From NCBI RefSeq assembly GCF_000758585.1, contig NZ_CP009281.1, positions 4,154,001-4,218,000 on the forward strand: a DNA stretch of 64,000 nucleotides, read 5' to 3'. The position numbers and the translations under genes are program-made. Positions 53,115 through 62,093 of this stretch are shown one piece after another; the stretch's first letter is position 1; each line of letters begins with the position of its first letter. The DNA comes from Paenibacillus sp. FSL R5-0345. Its GTDB lineage: Bacteria > Bacillota > Bacilli > Paenibacillales > Paenibacillaceae. The notes beneath the pieces are model-generated. The model did no database searches, was not told where the DNA came from, and saw only the letters and a list, made by a program, of their open reading frames with translations.

Positions 53115-53834
53115 ATGGAATATTTGAATATGCTGGCTAAATTAGGGGTTGGGAATGCTCACCCTGGAGGGTTTACTGCAACTTTAAAGCAATTTGAACA
53201 ATATCCTCTACCCACTGCCTCCCAAATTCTTGAAGTTGGATGTGGAACCGGCAGAAGCTCTTGTTATTTAGCTGCACAGGGTCATGATGTAACAGGTGTA
53301 GATATTCAACCGGATATGATCTCAAAAGCAAAAATACGGGCTGAAAAAGAAAATGCTTCCATTGAATTCTTAGTAGGGGATGCAAGCTCGCTGCCTTTTC
53401 CTGACGAGTCATTTGATGTGATTCTTGTTGAGTCTGTATCTATATTCACTGATACGGATACAGCATTTTCGGAATATTATAGGGTTTTACGGACTGGGGG
53501 CAAGCTTTTTGACAGAGAAATGGTCCAATATAAACCTATACCCACAGAAATCAATCAAGAGATCACTACTTTTTATCATATTGAAAAGCTATGGAATATT
53601 AGTGATTGGTCAGCATTAGTAAATGCAACAGGATTCAATCATTCCCAGATCGATGGTCCCTTCTTGTTTCCTAAATCAAGTGAGGATCTTATAGAGCATC
53701 CAGACCATTATCAACAAATGGATGCTGATTCCTTTCTTGACCACACGATTTGGGAAGTGATCAGTAAGTACAACAGTATAATGGACCGTTATCATGAATA
53801 CATCGGATTTATTCTCGTTATTGGAACGAAATAA
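53115..53834 (+). CDS. Class I SAM-dependent methyltransferase
   Basis: The 239-residue protein has motif I ILEVGCGTGRSSCYLAAQG at about 38-56, VTGVDIQPDMISKAK (motif II), FLVGDASSLPFPDESFDVIL (motif III/IV) and EYYRVLRTGGKLFDREMV (motif V), the pattern of the UbiE/MenG-type small-molecule methyltransferases. The substrate is unknown. It is a single gene with a palindromic operator candidate over its promoter. The AAAGGA ribosome site is moderate. Confidence 0.9.
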   Translation: MEYLNMLAKLGVGNAHPGGFTATLKQFEQYPLPTASQILEVGCGTGRSSCYLAAQGHDVTGVDIQPDMISKAKIRAEKENASIEFLVGDASSLPFPDESFDVILVESVSIFTDTDTAFSEYYRVLRTGGKLFDREMVQYKPIPTEINQEITTFYHIEKLWNISDWSALVNATGFNHSQIDGPFLFPKSSEDLIEHPDHYQQMDADSFLDHTIWEVISKYNSIMDRYHEYIGFILVIGTK

Positions 53835-53866
53835 AGGATTGGCATGTCCATCAACATTTGCAAAAA

Positions 53867-53900
53867 AAGAACAATAGCCTTGGAACAGTGGCTATTGTTC
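53867..53900 (-). terminator. Terminator after the YjcZ-like gene
   Basis: GAACAATAGCC pairs perfectly with GGCTATTGTTC around a 10-base loop; the minus strand continues with seven T. It fits the end of the small leftward gene at 53918. Confidence 0.9.
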
Positions 53901-53917
53901 ATTCTGATAGCCTGCTA

Positions 53918-54016
53918 TTATACAAAGAAACAAGCAGATAATATAATTACCAATAAGATATAAAGAACCAAAATTTCTCCAGTAGAAGTGAATCTGCCTC
54001 CAACTCCACAGCTCAT
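53918..54016 (-). CDS. YjcZ-like small sporulation protein, 32 residues
   Basis: The ATG at 54014-54016 has a strong site (AAGGGAGGG, about 7 bases upstream). The product starts MSCGVGGRFTSTGEILVLYI and ends LLVIILSACFFV: a short Gly-rich head followed by FTSTG and one hydrophobic helix, the pattern of the YjcZ family of tiny sporulation-associated membrane proteins. It ends at a strong terminator. It is too short for common gene-calling cutoffs. Confidence 0.72.
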   Translation of the reverse strand: MSCGVGGRFTSTGEILVLYILLVIILSACFFV

Positions 54017-54092
54017 TGATTATCCCTCCCTTTTACTTCCTAAAACATCATATGCACCACTATTCTAAAAGTATGGACTATCACCTAATTAA

Positions 54093-54251
54093 CATGAGCT
54101 GACGGATTTTAATATCCTACTCACGCTGGAAATAATAGCGAAATTGGTCCCAACATTTAGCGCTAATGTCTCCCAAGTAGATGATAAGGAATTGTCGCAA
54201 ATTCGAACCCGCTTCGAAAAAATCGAAAAGATTCTTAGTGAGGTAGAATAA
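54093..54251 (+). pseudogene. Gene remnant (C-terminal fragment)
   Basis: An open frame without start codon or ribosome site encodes HELTDFNILLTLEIIAKLVP, then TFSANVSQVDDKELSQIRTR and FEKIEKILSEVE before a TAA. The amphipathic composition looks like the tail of a real protein whose 5' part is lost. Family not recognised. The remainder of the gap 54252-54400 holds nothing I can support. Confidence 0.4.
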
Positions 54252-54400
54252 ACGGCGGAATTGCAACAGTCACCCCAGTAAAGACCTATCCGATAAGATA
54301 TGATGGACTTTTGTTATATCCTCCATTAATTTGTGGCCTTCAGACATTATTCGTGAATCAACAACACACAGCACTTCACATCCCTTATATTCCTATACTG

Positions 54401-55027
54401 TCATTGGATTGAATTCATTAACTCGTAGAAATATTTAGGTTCATGAGTTTTATTAAGACGATACCAAGCGTCTAATGTTTTTGGAGAGAATACATCTAGA
54501 GCTTTTAAAACATGAACAGAAAATTCTAATGGAGCTACTCCGGACGCGGTAATCAATTTCCCATCGGTGACAGCAGATTCCATTTTGTAATATTCTTCGC
54601 CCGTGTAAGAATGGCAAATCATTTTAAGGTAGGCCAAATCATTGCTTGTGTGCCAACGTGAATCTAACAATCCTGCTTGAGCAAGTCCTAAGGTAGCACC
54701 GCAAATTGCTCCAACTACTATCCCTTCCTTTAAACACATCTCGGCAATTTTTAATATGGGCACGTGAATAGCTTCTGTCCATGTATTTCCACCAGGTAAA
54801 ATCAGTGCATCTACGCTTTTAATGCTGCACTCATCCACTTTAATGTCAGGCATTATTTTCAATCCGCCCATTGTAGTTACTGGAGTCTTTTCTATCCCAA
54901 CGGTGACTATTTTTGCTGGAGCCAGCCCCTGTCTGAAGTGTCTTCCAGAGTTCAGCTCGGCGGCTAAATAACCTATTTCCCAATCGGACATGGTATCAAA
55001 CACATAAAGATATACTGTATTATTCAT
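54401..55027 (-). CDS. DJ-1/PfpI family protein (GATase1-like)
   Basis: The 208-residue protein has the nucleophile-elbow cysteine in VVGAICGATLGLA (C109) and the paired acidic residue in SDWEIGYLAAEL (E17), the DJ-1/PfpI pattern. Members include glyoxalase III-like enzymes, chaperones and regulators; which applies is unclear. ATG 55027 is chosen, with GGAG 9 bases upstream. It lies 110 bases downstream of a WYL regulator in the same direction, with a 16-base inverted repeat between them. Confidence 0.85.
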   Translation of the reverse strand: MNNTVYLYVFDTMSDWEIGYLAAELNSGRHFRQGLAPAKIVTVGIEKTPVTTMGGLKIMPDIKVDECSIKSVDALILPGGNTWTEAIHVPILKIAEMCLKEGIVVGAICGATLGLAQAGLLDSRWHTSNDLAYLKMICHSYTGEEYYKMESAVTDGKLITASGVAPLEFSVHVLKALDVFSPKTLDAWYRLNKTHEPKYFYELMNSIQ

Positions 55028-55101
55028 TTCTAAGTGCTCCTCATAAAGTTTATTAGGTAACAGCAACCATTCATCTTTAATGAGTGGTTATCATTATAAT
55101 A

Positions 55102-55138
55102 AAACAACTTCACTGACATCTACTGTCAGTGAAGTTGT
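55102..55138 (-). terminator. Terminator or operator: 16-base perfect inverted repeat
   Basis: AACAACTTCACTGACA and TGTCAGTGAAGTTGTT pair perfectly around TCTAC, overlapping the WYL-regulator stop. On the minus strand TTTTATTATAATG follows, so it can terminate; it also lies where an operator of the DJ-1 gene would be. Confidence 0.75.
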
Positions 55139-56100
55139 TAAACTTGATAATATTCCATTAACTCTGAAGCAACCGCCACAAGTTTATTCTTTAGATTCTG
55201 TGGCTCTATAACTTGAATGGATTTCCCATAGGGAAGAATTATATACGGAACATATGCATACAGTGATTCTTCCTCAAGTAAAAAAAATGCTTGCGTTGAT
55301 GTCCGCTCCTGCAAATGATGCTCCATAAACCAATGTATGCATAAATCATCCAACGCCTCTGCCCTGCCACCAATAATTAAAGAAATTAATTCGGACTTAC
55401 CTACTACATCTGGTAACAGATTTTTCATAAAAAAAGTACGCGCTGAAAAATCATTGGGACGCCTAAATGAGAATGGCGTGCGTGTGATGTTCAGAATTCG
55501 TTCTACCCGAAAGCTGCGGATCTCATTCCGCAGGTGGCAAAATCCAATTGTGTACCACTTATTGTTCCAATTAACCACGCCATAGGGGTCTATTACCCTA
55601 TTTGGGGACTGCTCTTCATGACTGTTACGATAAGAAATTTCTACAGACCATTCATTTGCAACAGCGTGCTCCAATTCCTGCAATACCGGCTGAACAGCGG
55701 GGTATCCCCTGCGGTTTATTACTTCAAATCCGGCTAAATGATGGCTTAGTATACTTTCCTGCTCCTGATTCGAATACATTTTCAACTTGGATGTTGCATT
55801 CTCTAATGCCTCACTCAAAGGATATCCGGCTTCTTTTGCAAATTGGGCAGCATGAAGCAGTGTCTTTTTTTCATCAATACTAAATAGCAGAGGAGATTTG
55901 ATAAAATTGTGCAGCAAGCTATACCCGCCATTGTGCCCTGTGTCGGATATGATAGGGACGCCACTGACACATAGTGCATCAATATACCGATAAACTGTTC
56001 TTATATTTATCTCTAACTTTTCCGATATTTGCTTTGCAGTCAATTTCTCTCCCGAATTCAACATCCATAGAATTGTTAGCATATTATCATTTTTTGGCAT
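55138..56100 (-). CDS. WYL-domain transcriptional regulator (YafY type)
   Basis: The 320-residue protein has an N-terminal helix-turn-helix (GEKLTAKQISEKLEINIRTV, YRYIDALCVSGVPIISDTGH) and a WYL domain (about 140-215, VEISYRNSHEEQSPNRVIDP, VNWNNKWYTIGFCHLRNEIR) with a C-terminal extension. WYL domains bind ligands, including nucleic acids. It probably controls the DJ-1/PfpI gene downstream or a nearby operon. Start as given has a weak AAGGAG site. Confidence 0.87.
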   Translation of the reverse strand: MPKNDNMLTILWMLNSGEKLTAKQISEKLEINIRTVYRYIDALCVSGVPIISDTGHNGGYSLLHNFIKSPLLFSIDEKKTLLHAAQFAKEAGYPLSEALENATSKLKMYSNQEQESILSHHLAGFEVINRRGYPAVQPVLQELEHAVANEWSVEISYRNSHEEQSPNRVIDPYGVVNWNNKWYTIGFCHLRNEIRSFRVERILNITRTPFSFRRPNDFSARTFFMKNLLPDVVGKSELISLIIGGRAEALDDLCIHWFMEHHLQERTSTQAFFLLEEESLYAYVPYIILPYGKSIQVIEPQNLKNKLVAVASELMEYYQV

Positions 56101-56233
56101 AACATAACTCCTTGTTATTACTAATCAACTCCGTTAGTGTTACCGGAGTTAAGGACAAGGAGCGTAGCCTATTTAGGCTCGCTCCCCCACATCTCCATAA
56201 CGGTTCTAACGGCGATTTTTTCAAATCCTCTGT

Positions 56234-57097
56234 TCATTTCAATAAATGCCTCAGCTTATCTGGGTTCCTAACAAAGTATAAGTTGCGAATCGAATTTCTC
56301 TCGACATGCATTAGCGCAACAGTAACGATGCCATCTCCTGAACGGACAACGAGTCCTGTTTGGCCATTTATATCCCTCATTTCTACATGCATGCCTCCTT
56401 CGTAATGAGGAGCCTTACGAGTTAAGCCGAGAAGGAAACGGGCGACGAGATCGCGCGATTCAATAGGATGGACGGCGGCAGAGGCTTTACCCCCTCCATC
56501 TGAGACCAACACGACATCTTTGGCGAGCATGGATATAACCCTATCCACGTCACCCTGTTCGAGAGCCGCTAAGAGTCGACGGACCCACTCTTCGCTTGCA
56601 GCTTCGGGATTGACTGGTTCATCGGGGGTAATCCCCATTTTTCCTCTCGCACGGCTGATCAGCTTGCGGCAATTCGCTTCGCTTTTGCCAACGAGTTCAG
56701 CAATATTAGCATATTCAAAGCCGAGCGCCTCACGAAGCACGAACACTGCCCGTTCCGTAAGGGACAGCCTTTCAAGCAATACGAGCATAGCATAAGACAG
56801 CAGCTCGCCTTGAACAACCGATTCAAACGATTCATCATTCGGAGTAAGAAGGGGCTCAGGAAGCCATTGCCCGAAATACTGTTCCCGCCGCTTACGCGCC
56901 GAATTGAATAAATCCCGACAGCGATTAGTTACCATTTTGCACAAATATGCTTTAGGTTCAACCAATCGATCCAGCTCTACATCATACAACTTCAGGAATA
57001 CGTCCTGCACAGCGTCCTCCGCATCGGAGACCGATCCAGTCAGTTGGTAGGCAAGCGTAAAAAGCAGCCCTTTATAATGCTCATATAACTCTTGCAT
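56234..57097 (-). CDS. SigJ-type ECF sigma factor with SnoaL-like C-terminal domain
   Basis: The 287-residue product has sigma region 2 (LLFTLAYQLTGSVSDAEDAV, QDVFLKLYD) and region 4 (LTERAVFVLREALGFEYANI, AELVGKSEANCRKLISRARG), then a C-terminal NTF2/SnoaL-like domain (about 175-287). This is the ECF41/SigJ architecture, where the extra domain controls the factor in place of an anti-sigma protein. Such factors usually neighbour an oxidoreductase or carboxymuconolactone-type gene; here the flavoprotein at 57140 fills that place. GGGTGG precedes the ATG. Confidence 0.9.
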   Translation of the reverse strand: MQELYEHYKGLLFTLAYQLTGSVSDAEDAVQDVFLKLYDVELDRLVEPKAYLCKMVTNRCRDLFNSARKRREQYFGQWLPEPLLTPNDESFESVVQGELLSYAMLVLLERLSLTERAVFVLREALGFEYANIAELVGKSEANCRKLISRARGKMGITPDEPVNPEAASEEWVRRLLAALEQGDVDRVISMLAKDVVLVSDGGGKASAAVHPIESRDLVARFLLGLTRKAPHYEGGMHVEMRDINGQTGLVVRSGDGIVTVALMHVERNSIRNLYFVRNPDKLRHLLK

Positions 57098-57139
57098 CTT
57101 AAAATTCCACCCTTTTCCACTAACCCTCTTCTGTTTACA

Positions 57140-58324
57140 TTATTTTAACAGACTTGCCGAATCCCATGTGAATTTCCTTATTCGCCAACCCAGCTTTCCT
57201 GTAAAAATAATATCTAACCCCCATTGATGTGTCCATACCATTCCCTGCTCCGGACCTAAGGCAAAACAAAAAAAGTCAATAAATTCCTTATGCATGGGTG
57301 CCGGACGCCCTGCAATATCCGCCGATAAAATCTTTCCAAGCCTTGCTGCTTGGGCGGTCGCTTCCTTACACGTCTTCCCGTCCACCCGTCCACTAGCAGG
57401 GTCTACGATTCGCGCGCAGTCGCCGATACTGTATACACCCTGGGCCCCTTGAACCCGATAACTTGCATCTACGATCACGTATCCTTCCGGAGTGATCGGT
57501 AACCCGATGCTTTGCAGCATTGGGTTAGGTAACAGCCCCAGCGTCCAAACACATAGACCAGCGGACATCGTCTCGCCGTTAGATAAGGTTAAAACCCCCT
57601 CTTTCTCCTGTAACACCCTACTTCCATGTAAGGTAGTTACTCCGATAGCGTCAAGTGAACGTTCCAGTTTAAGCCCTACTTTTGCCGGGCCTTCTGGGAA
57701 AAGTCTCTTATTCGCGTTAAATAAATTTATCCTTACAGCATTCGGGTCAAGTCCCAATGATATCGCATCATCACGAAAAAAATAAGCTAGTTCGGCAGAT
57801 GTCTCGATGCCGCTTATGCCCGCTCCAACAACGGCAATGGTCATTAATCTCTGACGTTCTTTCGAGCTTTTTTCCTTTACAGCTTTCTTTATATTCGCGC
57901 GCCATGCCTCTCGGATCTTCCACGCAGCGTCTAAACTCGCTAATGCCATACCTCCTTGATCAGGGTCGGGTTGCCGCACGACGCTGCCCACCGCCAGAAC
58001 GAGGAAGTCATATTTTATCGAATTCTTATTTCCTACAGCATCCTGACAGAGTAGCCTTCTTTCCTCTGATTCGATTTTCGTTACAGTAGCCTGAACGAAT
58101 TCAACCCCCTCGGGAAATAACCTAGTCAGAGGGATAGTAATCTCTTCATCTCCGACCGCGGGCTTAAAAAGCAATACTTTGCGAAAGTGATAAGGGTTCT
58201 TATCTATTAAAATAAGTCGGAGTGTTCGTTTACTTGCTTGCCCCTTAAATGTTTTCCGAATCGCTTTAACTGCATTAATACCTGCATATCCTCCGCCAAT
58301 AACGATGCATGTCAATTCTTTCAT
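57140..58324 (-). CDS. NAD(P)/FAD-dependent oxidoreductase (NDH-2 like)
   Basis: The 394-residue flavoprotein has the N-terminal FAD motif CIVIGGGYAGINAVKAIRK at about 5-23, a second Rossmann motif IAVVGAGISGIETSAELAY near 165, and VYSIGDCARIVDPASGR near 295, as in type II NADH dehydrogenases. The C-terminal membrane-anchoring helix typical of respiratory NDH-2 is short. ATG 58324 is chosen (GGAG 8 bases upstream). It lies 42 bases before the SigJ-type sigma gene, same direction, so the two are probably co-transcribed and functionally linked. Confidence 0.88.
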   Translation of the reverse strand: MKELTCIVIGGGYAGINAVKAIRKTFKGQASKRTLRLILIDKNPYHFRKVLLFKPAVGDEEITIPLTRLFPEGVEFVQATVTKIESEERRLLCQDAVGNKNSIKYDFLVLAVGSVVRQPDPDQGGMALASLDAAWKIREAWRANIKKAVKEKSSKERQRLMTIAVVGAGISGIETSAELAYFFRDDAISLGLDPNAVRINLFNANKRLFPEGPAKVGLKLERSLDAIGVTTLHGSRVLQEKEGVLTLSNGETMSAGLCVWTLGLLPNPMLQSIGLPITPEGYVIVDASYRVQGAQGVYSIGDCARIVDPASGRVDGKTCKEATAQAARLGKILSADIAGRPAPMHKEFIDFFCFALGPEQGMVWTHQWGLDIIFTGKLGWRIRKFTWDSASLLK

Positions 58325-58540
58325 TGCAACCACTCCTTATTCCGTCTGCATATAAAACGAGATAAGGAGTCGTTTTGTGACAACAACGATATTTCGATGA
58401 CTGCCGATTATCTTTACTTAAAAAAGTTATCATATCCTATTTAGCAAACTACCAATCAAGCTAAAGTACTTGTTGAATGATGTGGGCAAACATGTTTATA
58501 CTACAAAAACATAGCTATTCAGTATAAGTCTATGGATAGC

Positions 58541-58584
58541 AAAAAGACTTGCTCGAAGTATCGATGACTTCGAGCAAGTCTTTT
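58541..58584 (-). terminator. Terminator at the end of the metNIQ-proC-VOC operon
   Basis: AAAGACTTGCTCGAAGT pairs with ACTTCGAGCAAGTCTTT around ATCGATG; T runs flank both ends. On the minus strand it follows the VOC gene. Confidence 0.9.
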
Positions 58585-58612
58585 GATCTTAAATTATAAA
58601 GAAACTAATGCC

Positions 58613-59377
58613 TTATACAAAAACATACTCCCCGTCACCGATCTGAATCGTCTTCCCTTTCAGCGCTAACGAATCCGTTTCAAAAATCACCTGCTTGAAC
58701 TGGTTCTCATCCCCATGCACGAATGCAAAAGACTTATCTTCAATCGTAAGGATAAAAGTACTGTCGTCTGACTCTGTTACAGGCAATCCGAATAACGTTC
58801 CCCAATGGTTAGCAGTAGCTGCAGGGTCAGAGACATGGAATACAGCGCGCACGATTTCGACATGACCAGCAGGATGAGGCCGGATGACTCCAGACGAAGT
58901 TAATCTTTCTAACCTCTCTGCATCTGTTCCGCTCCATTGAATGATGAACGGATAGACTAGGCCTTGAAAGTCACCACCGATAGTCATCATGCGCCACTCG
59001 ATTAATCTTCCCTCGTTATCTAGACGCTTCCCATCGATAATTGGAGATAATGATAAACCCGCTGCTTTCAGGGAAGCCGCTACTTCTTCAATATCATCTG
59101 TCCGGATGACTACTCTGCTTAAGACTTCATGCTCAGGTAGAAGTTTTACCGCGTCTTGCACCACTAGATTATGTTCCGTCGCCTTTGCTAGCTCAAGATT
59201 CTCAATACCCAGAAATTCGAGATAGGTCAGCCCGAAATAACTTAATGAATTATATGTGCCCCAATCTTTATGAGAGCCTCCCTTAAAAGCAACCAATCCA
59301 TGATCTCCAAAAATTTCAACCGGTTTGGCCAGATCATTGACGTAGTGTACTAAATGATCCCATTTCACCGTTGCCAT
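58613..59377 (-). CDS. VOC superfamily protein (glyoxalase-like domain)
   Basis: The 254-residue protein starts MATVKWDHLVHYVNDLAKPV, with the first metal-ligand His of the vicinal-oxygen-chelate fold (WDHLVHYV), and repeats the fold in the C-terminal half (HVEIVRAVFHVSDPAATANH). It matches the glyoxalase-like PF13468 type. The substrate is unknown. It lies two bases after proC, so it is translationally coupled, the last gene of the metNIQ operon. Confidence 0.82.
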   Translation of the reverse strand: MATVKWDHLVHYVNDLAKPVEIFGDHGLVAFKGGSHKDWGTYNSLSYFGLTYLEFLGIENLELAKATEHNLVVQDAVKLLPEHEVLSRVVIRTDDIEEVAASLKAAGLSLSPIIDGKRLDNEGRLIEWRMMTIGGDFQGLVYPFIIQWSGTDAERLERLTSSGVIRPHPAGHVEIVRAVFHVSDPAATANHWGTLFGLPVTESDDSTFILTIEDKSFAFVHGDENQFKQVIFETDSLALKGKTIQIGDGEYVFV

Positions 59378-59379
59378 GA

Positions 59380-60186
59380 TTACTTCACTCCCAGCTCAGT
59401 AGTACGCTTCACAGCTGCCAGAACACTTCTTTGCAGACCTGCTGCGAAATCACTGTTATTTAATTCGAACAAGCCATGCATTCCGACACCGCCTGGTGAA
59501 TTATTAATATCAAGCAGTTGTCTTGGATGCAGTCCTGTCTGCTGCAGCATAGCAACCGATCCCATAACGTTCTCCAGCGCTACCTTCCAGGCTTGCTCAC
59601 GCGGCAGTCCGGCAAGTACACCTGCATCTACAAAAGATTCAATGAAATAATAAATATAGTTGGGGCCAGCCACACCAAATCCAGTGAAAATATCCATCAA
59701 TGCCTCATTCAGATATTGCACCTTACCAAATCCGAGTAAGAAATGCTCCACTTGATCACGCGTAGCGTGAGCATTTAACGCAACACCGCTATATCCGTAG
59801 CCTGTATCCGTCAAAGTATTGGGAATAACTCGGATTATGGAACGATCAGCTCCAAAATACCCGGCTAATTGTTCATTCGTCACACCCGCCACAATCGATA
59901 CGATTGCGGAAGTGGATGTAGCAAATTGCTGTACAATTTGTCCAAGTGTAGTCAAATCATCCTGTGGCCGCACCGCAACCACAATCAGATCTGCTGTAGC
60001 TAGGCTTTGCTCTTGCGAGCTTTTCGTATCTACTCCGTATTTGGTATTCAAAAACTGAAGACGGGTCTCATTAATGTCTGATACACTAATTTGATCTACA
60101 GACAGGGTGTTATTGGATAAAGATGCACGAATGATCGCTTCCGCCATCTGTCCTCCACCAATAAAATGGATCTTCTCTTGTGTCAC
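59380..60186 (-). CDS. proC: Pyrroline-5-carboxylate reductase family protein
   Basis: ProC reduces pyrroline-5-carboxylate to proline with NAD(P)H. The product has the N-terminal Rossmann motif IHFIGGGQMAEAIIRASL, VVAVRPQDDLTTLGQIV near 60 and the C-terminal helical block FTGFGVAGPNYIYYFIESFV, LDINNSPGGVGMHGLFEL. A GTG start at 60186 fits a GAGGG site 10 bases upstream; an ATG at 60204 overlapping the metQ stop is possible. Such a gene within a methionine-type ABC operon is unusual, and the enzyme may act on a different imine. Confidence 0.85.
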   Translation of the reverse strand: MTQEKIHFIGGGQMAEAIIRASLSNNTLSVDQISVSDINETRLQFLNTKYGVDTKSSQEQSLATADLIVVAVRPQDDLTTLGQIVQQFATSTSAIVSIVAGVTNEQLAGYFGADRSIIRVIPNTLTDTGYGYSGVALNAHATRDQVEHFLLGFGKVQYLNEALMDIFTGFGVAGPNYIYYFIESFVDAGVLAGLPREQAWKVALENVMGSVAMLQQTGLHPRQLLDINNSPGGVGMHGLFELNNSDFAAGLQRSVLAAVKRTTELGVK

Positions 60187-60203
60187 AACATTCACATCCC
60201 TCA

Positions 60204-61031
60204 TTAATTGTTGTCCCATGCTTCAGGCAGAATGAAACCATCATATTTCTCTATTCCACGAATATATTCTTCGAACTCTTTAGATTCATAAGCGGCTTTC
60301 AAGTCTTTCGCCCACTGTGTATTTTCATCCTTTTTATTAACCGATACGATAATTCTGTGTTCCATAGGTGTATTTTCTATTTTTAAGGCATCCGTAATCT
60401 TTCTGTCCGAATTAGCAATATAATTCCCGTTTACAACGCCGTAATCAACATCTTGCAGTGAAACAAGGATTTGAGCAGGATCCAATATTTTAATATCAAT
60501 GTTATATTTATCCGGCTCCATACTGTTGATGTTAAAATCAGCTACGCCCGCGCCATCTTTAATCTTGATCCAGCCCAATTCTTCAAGGATACGCAGTGCA
60601 CGCTCTTGGTTAACCGGATCATTCGGAACAGCTACGGTTGTACCATCTTTAACATCGTCAAGTGTTGTATGATTTACGGAATAAAGACCTTGTGGTGCAC
60701 CAGGCGCATAAGCAATTCCTACCATGTCTGCTTTGATTTCTTTGTTGATTGCCTCCATATATGCTGTGCTTTGGAAGATACTTGCGTCAATAGATCCTTC
60801 CTTCATCGCTGGATTGACCTGCATATTTTGTGAAAAGGACTTAATTTCAACGGTATAGCCTTGTTTCTCTAGGATGGGTAGAATCGATTGGCGGAATTGC
60901 TCCTCATAGGTTCCCACACCAAATCCAATGGTAAGCTTCTTCTTATCTCCGGAATTATCGGATTGACTATTCCCGCAAGCCGTCAACACCGCTAGAACCC
61001 CAATCATCAACACTACTATCAACTTTTTCAT
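60204..61031 (-). CDS. metQ: MetQ-family substrate-binding lipoprotein (NlpA)
   Basis: MetQ captures methionine or related compounds for the MetNI permease. The 275-residue product has a lipoprotein signal with lipobox VLTAC (Cys about 19), then the family blocks IGFGVGTYEEQFRQSILPIL, FQSTAYMEAINKEIKADMVG, ATVAVPNDPVNQERALRILE and DYGVVNGNYI. It is separated from metI by a UROD-family gene, whereas metN-metI-metQ are usually adjacent. The real ligand may be a methionine derivative. Confidence 0.9.
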   Translation of the reverse strand: MKKLIVVLMIGVLAVLTACGNSQSDNSGDKKKLTIGFGVGTYEEQFRQSILPILEKQGYTVEIKSFSQNMQVNPAMKEGSIDASIFQSTAYMEAINKEIKADMVGIAYAPGAPQGLYSVNHTTLDDVKDGTTVAVPNDPVNQERALRILEELGWIKIKDGAGVADFNINSMEPDKYNIDIKILDPAQILVSLQDVDYGVVNGNYIANSDRKITDALKIENTPMEHRIIVSVNKKDENTQWAKDLKAAYESKEFEEYIRGIEKYDGFILPEAWDNN

Positions 61032-61042
61032 AACTTCATCTC

Positions 61043-62062
61043 CTATTCAAATATAGATTGTTTTAGTTGTGCTAACGCCTCATCCGTCACATTAAGCGGG
61101 ATAGCGCAATTTGGAGAAAGAATAAAAGGCTGGTCTTTCATTAATGTCAATGCTTCTTTAGCCTGCTGCTTAATTTGTGCGATATCGTTTACAGCGAACA
61201 ACCCATGATCGACGCCACCTACTTTAGTAGCTTTGAGATCCGCCACTAAACCTGGGTTCCCCTCGGCTACAGTATCCCAGCTGATCCCATCAATTCGATA
61301 ATCATTAAATTTCTCAGGCTGTGCATAGGCTCCACAAGTATGGAGAATGTTTTTGCCATAGCTTGCAGCTTCTAAGACTATAGAATCATAGGGTCTGGAG
61401 AACTCATCAAACATGGCTTCATTAAATAATCCTGGATGAGCGGTGCCTGTCACAGCGTAGAACAAACCGTCAGAACCCACATGCTGCAGCTCTTGTACAT
61501 AATCGGCTAAGGTTAATGAAATTGCATGTAACGCATGGTGTGCTGCCGCACGATGCTCCTTAAATAACGACTCCAAAGTTACCGGATGCTCAATGCCAAA
61601 CACTGTTTTTGTAACATAAGCAGAACGCCCTACAATAAATAGCAACACAGTCAATGGAGAGAATACCGTTTGGATTAGTGGGGTATCAGGTAGTCCTTGA
61701 CGAATTTTTCTAACCCCGTCTAAGTGTTCTGCCAAGGAAGCTGTATGCACAGCCTTTTTGACTTCAATATCCCATAGATTAGCCGCTGATGGAATCGCAG
61801 TCGTTTGCTGCCTAGGAAATACAGTCTGATAGTCCGTAAAATCATATTGATTGCCCCAAGCTTCCGCCAAATAAGTCGCTCTAGGATTAATCTTGACCCA
61901 GTCCCAATCATATTGTTTCGTGAAAGAAATCGTAGTTTGTGCTAGGTCATCTGCTGTTTGTTCTTTGTCGATAAAATGACGCCACCCACTTACAATTGGA
62001 CGATCTGCCTTTTCACCGGATAATATTGCTTTAAATCGATCTTGCTTACTCCATTCACTCAT
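61043..62062 (-). CDS. Uroporphyrinogen decarboxylase-family methyltransferase
   Basis: The 339-residue protein belongs to the UROD superfamily, which also holds corrinoid and thiol methyltransferases (MtaA, CmuA type). It has the family start (RFKAILSGEKADRPIVSGWR) and the H-x-C ... C zinc motif: HTC at 241-243 and a second Cys in SPNCAIP (C319), a pattern of the methyltransferase branch rather than haem synthesis. It sits between metI and metQ, so a role in transferring a methyl group from an imported sulfur compound is likely (inference). GGGAGGGAG lies before the ATG. Confidence 0.78.
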   Translation of the reverse strand: MSEWSKQDRFKAILSGEKADRPIVSGWRHFIDKEQTADDLAQTTISFTKQYDWDWVKINPRATYLAEAWGNQYDFTDYQTVFPRQQTTAIPSAANLWDIEVKKAVHTASLAEHLDGVRKIRQGLPDTPLIQTVFSPLTVLLFIVGRSAYVTKTVFGIEHPVTLESLFKEHRAAAHHALHAISLTLADYVQELQHVGSDGLFYAVTGTAHPGLFNEAMFDEFSRPYDSIVLEAASYGKNILHTCGAYAQPEKFNDYRIDGISWDTVAEGNPGLVADLKATKVGGVDHGLFAVNDIAQIKQQAKEALTLMKDQPFILSPNCAIPLNVTDEALAQLKQSIFE

Positions 62063-62093
62063 CTGCCAAACTCCCTCCCGGAATATGTAATGA

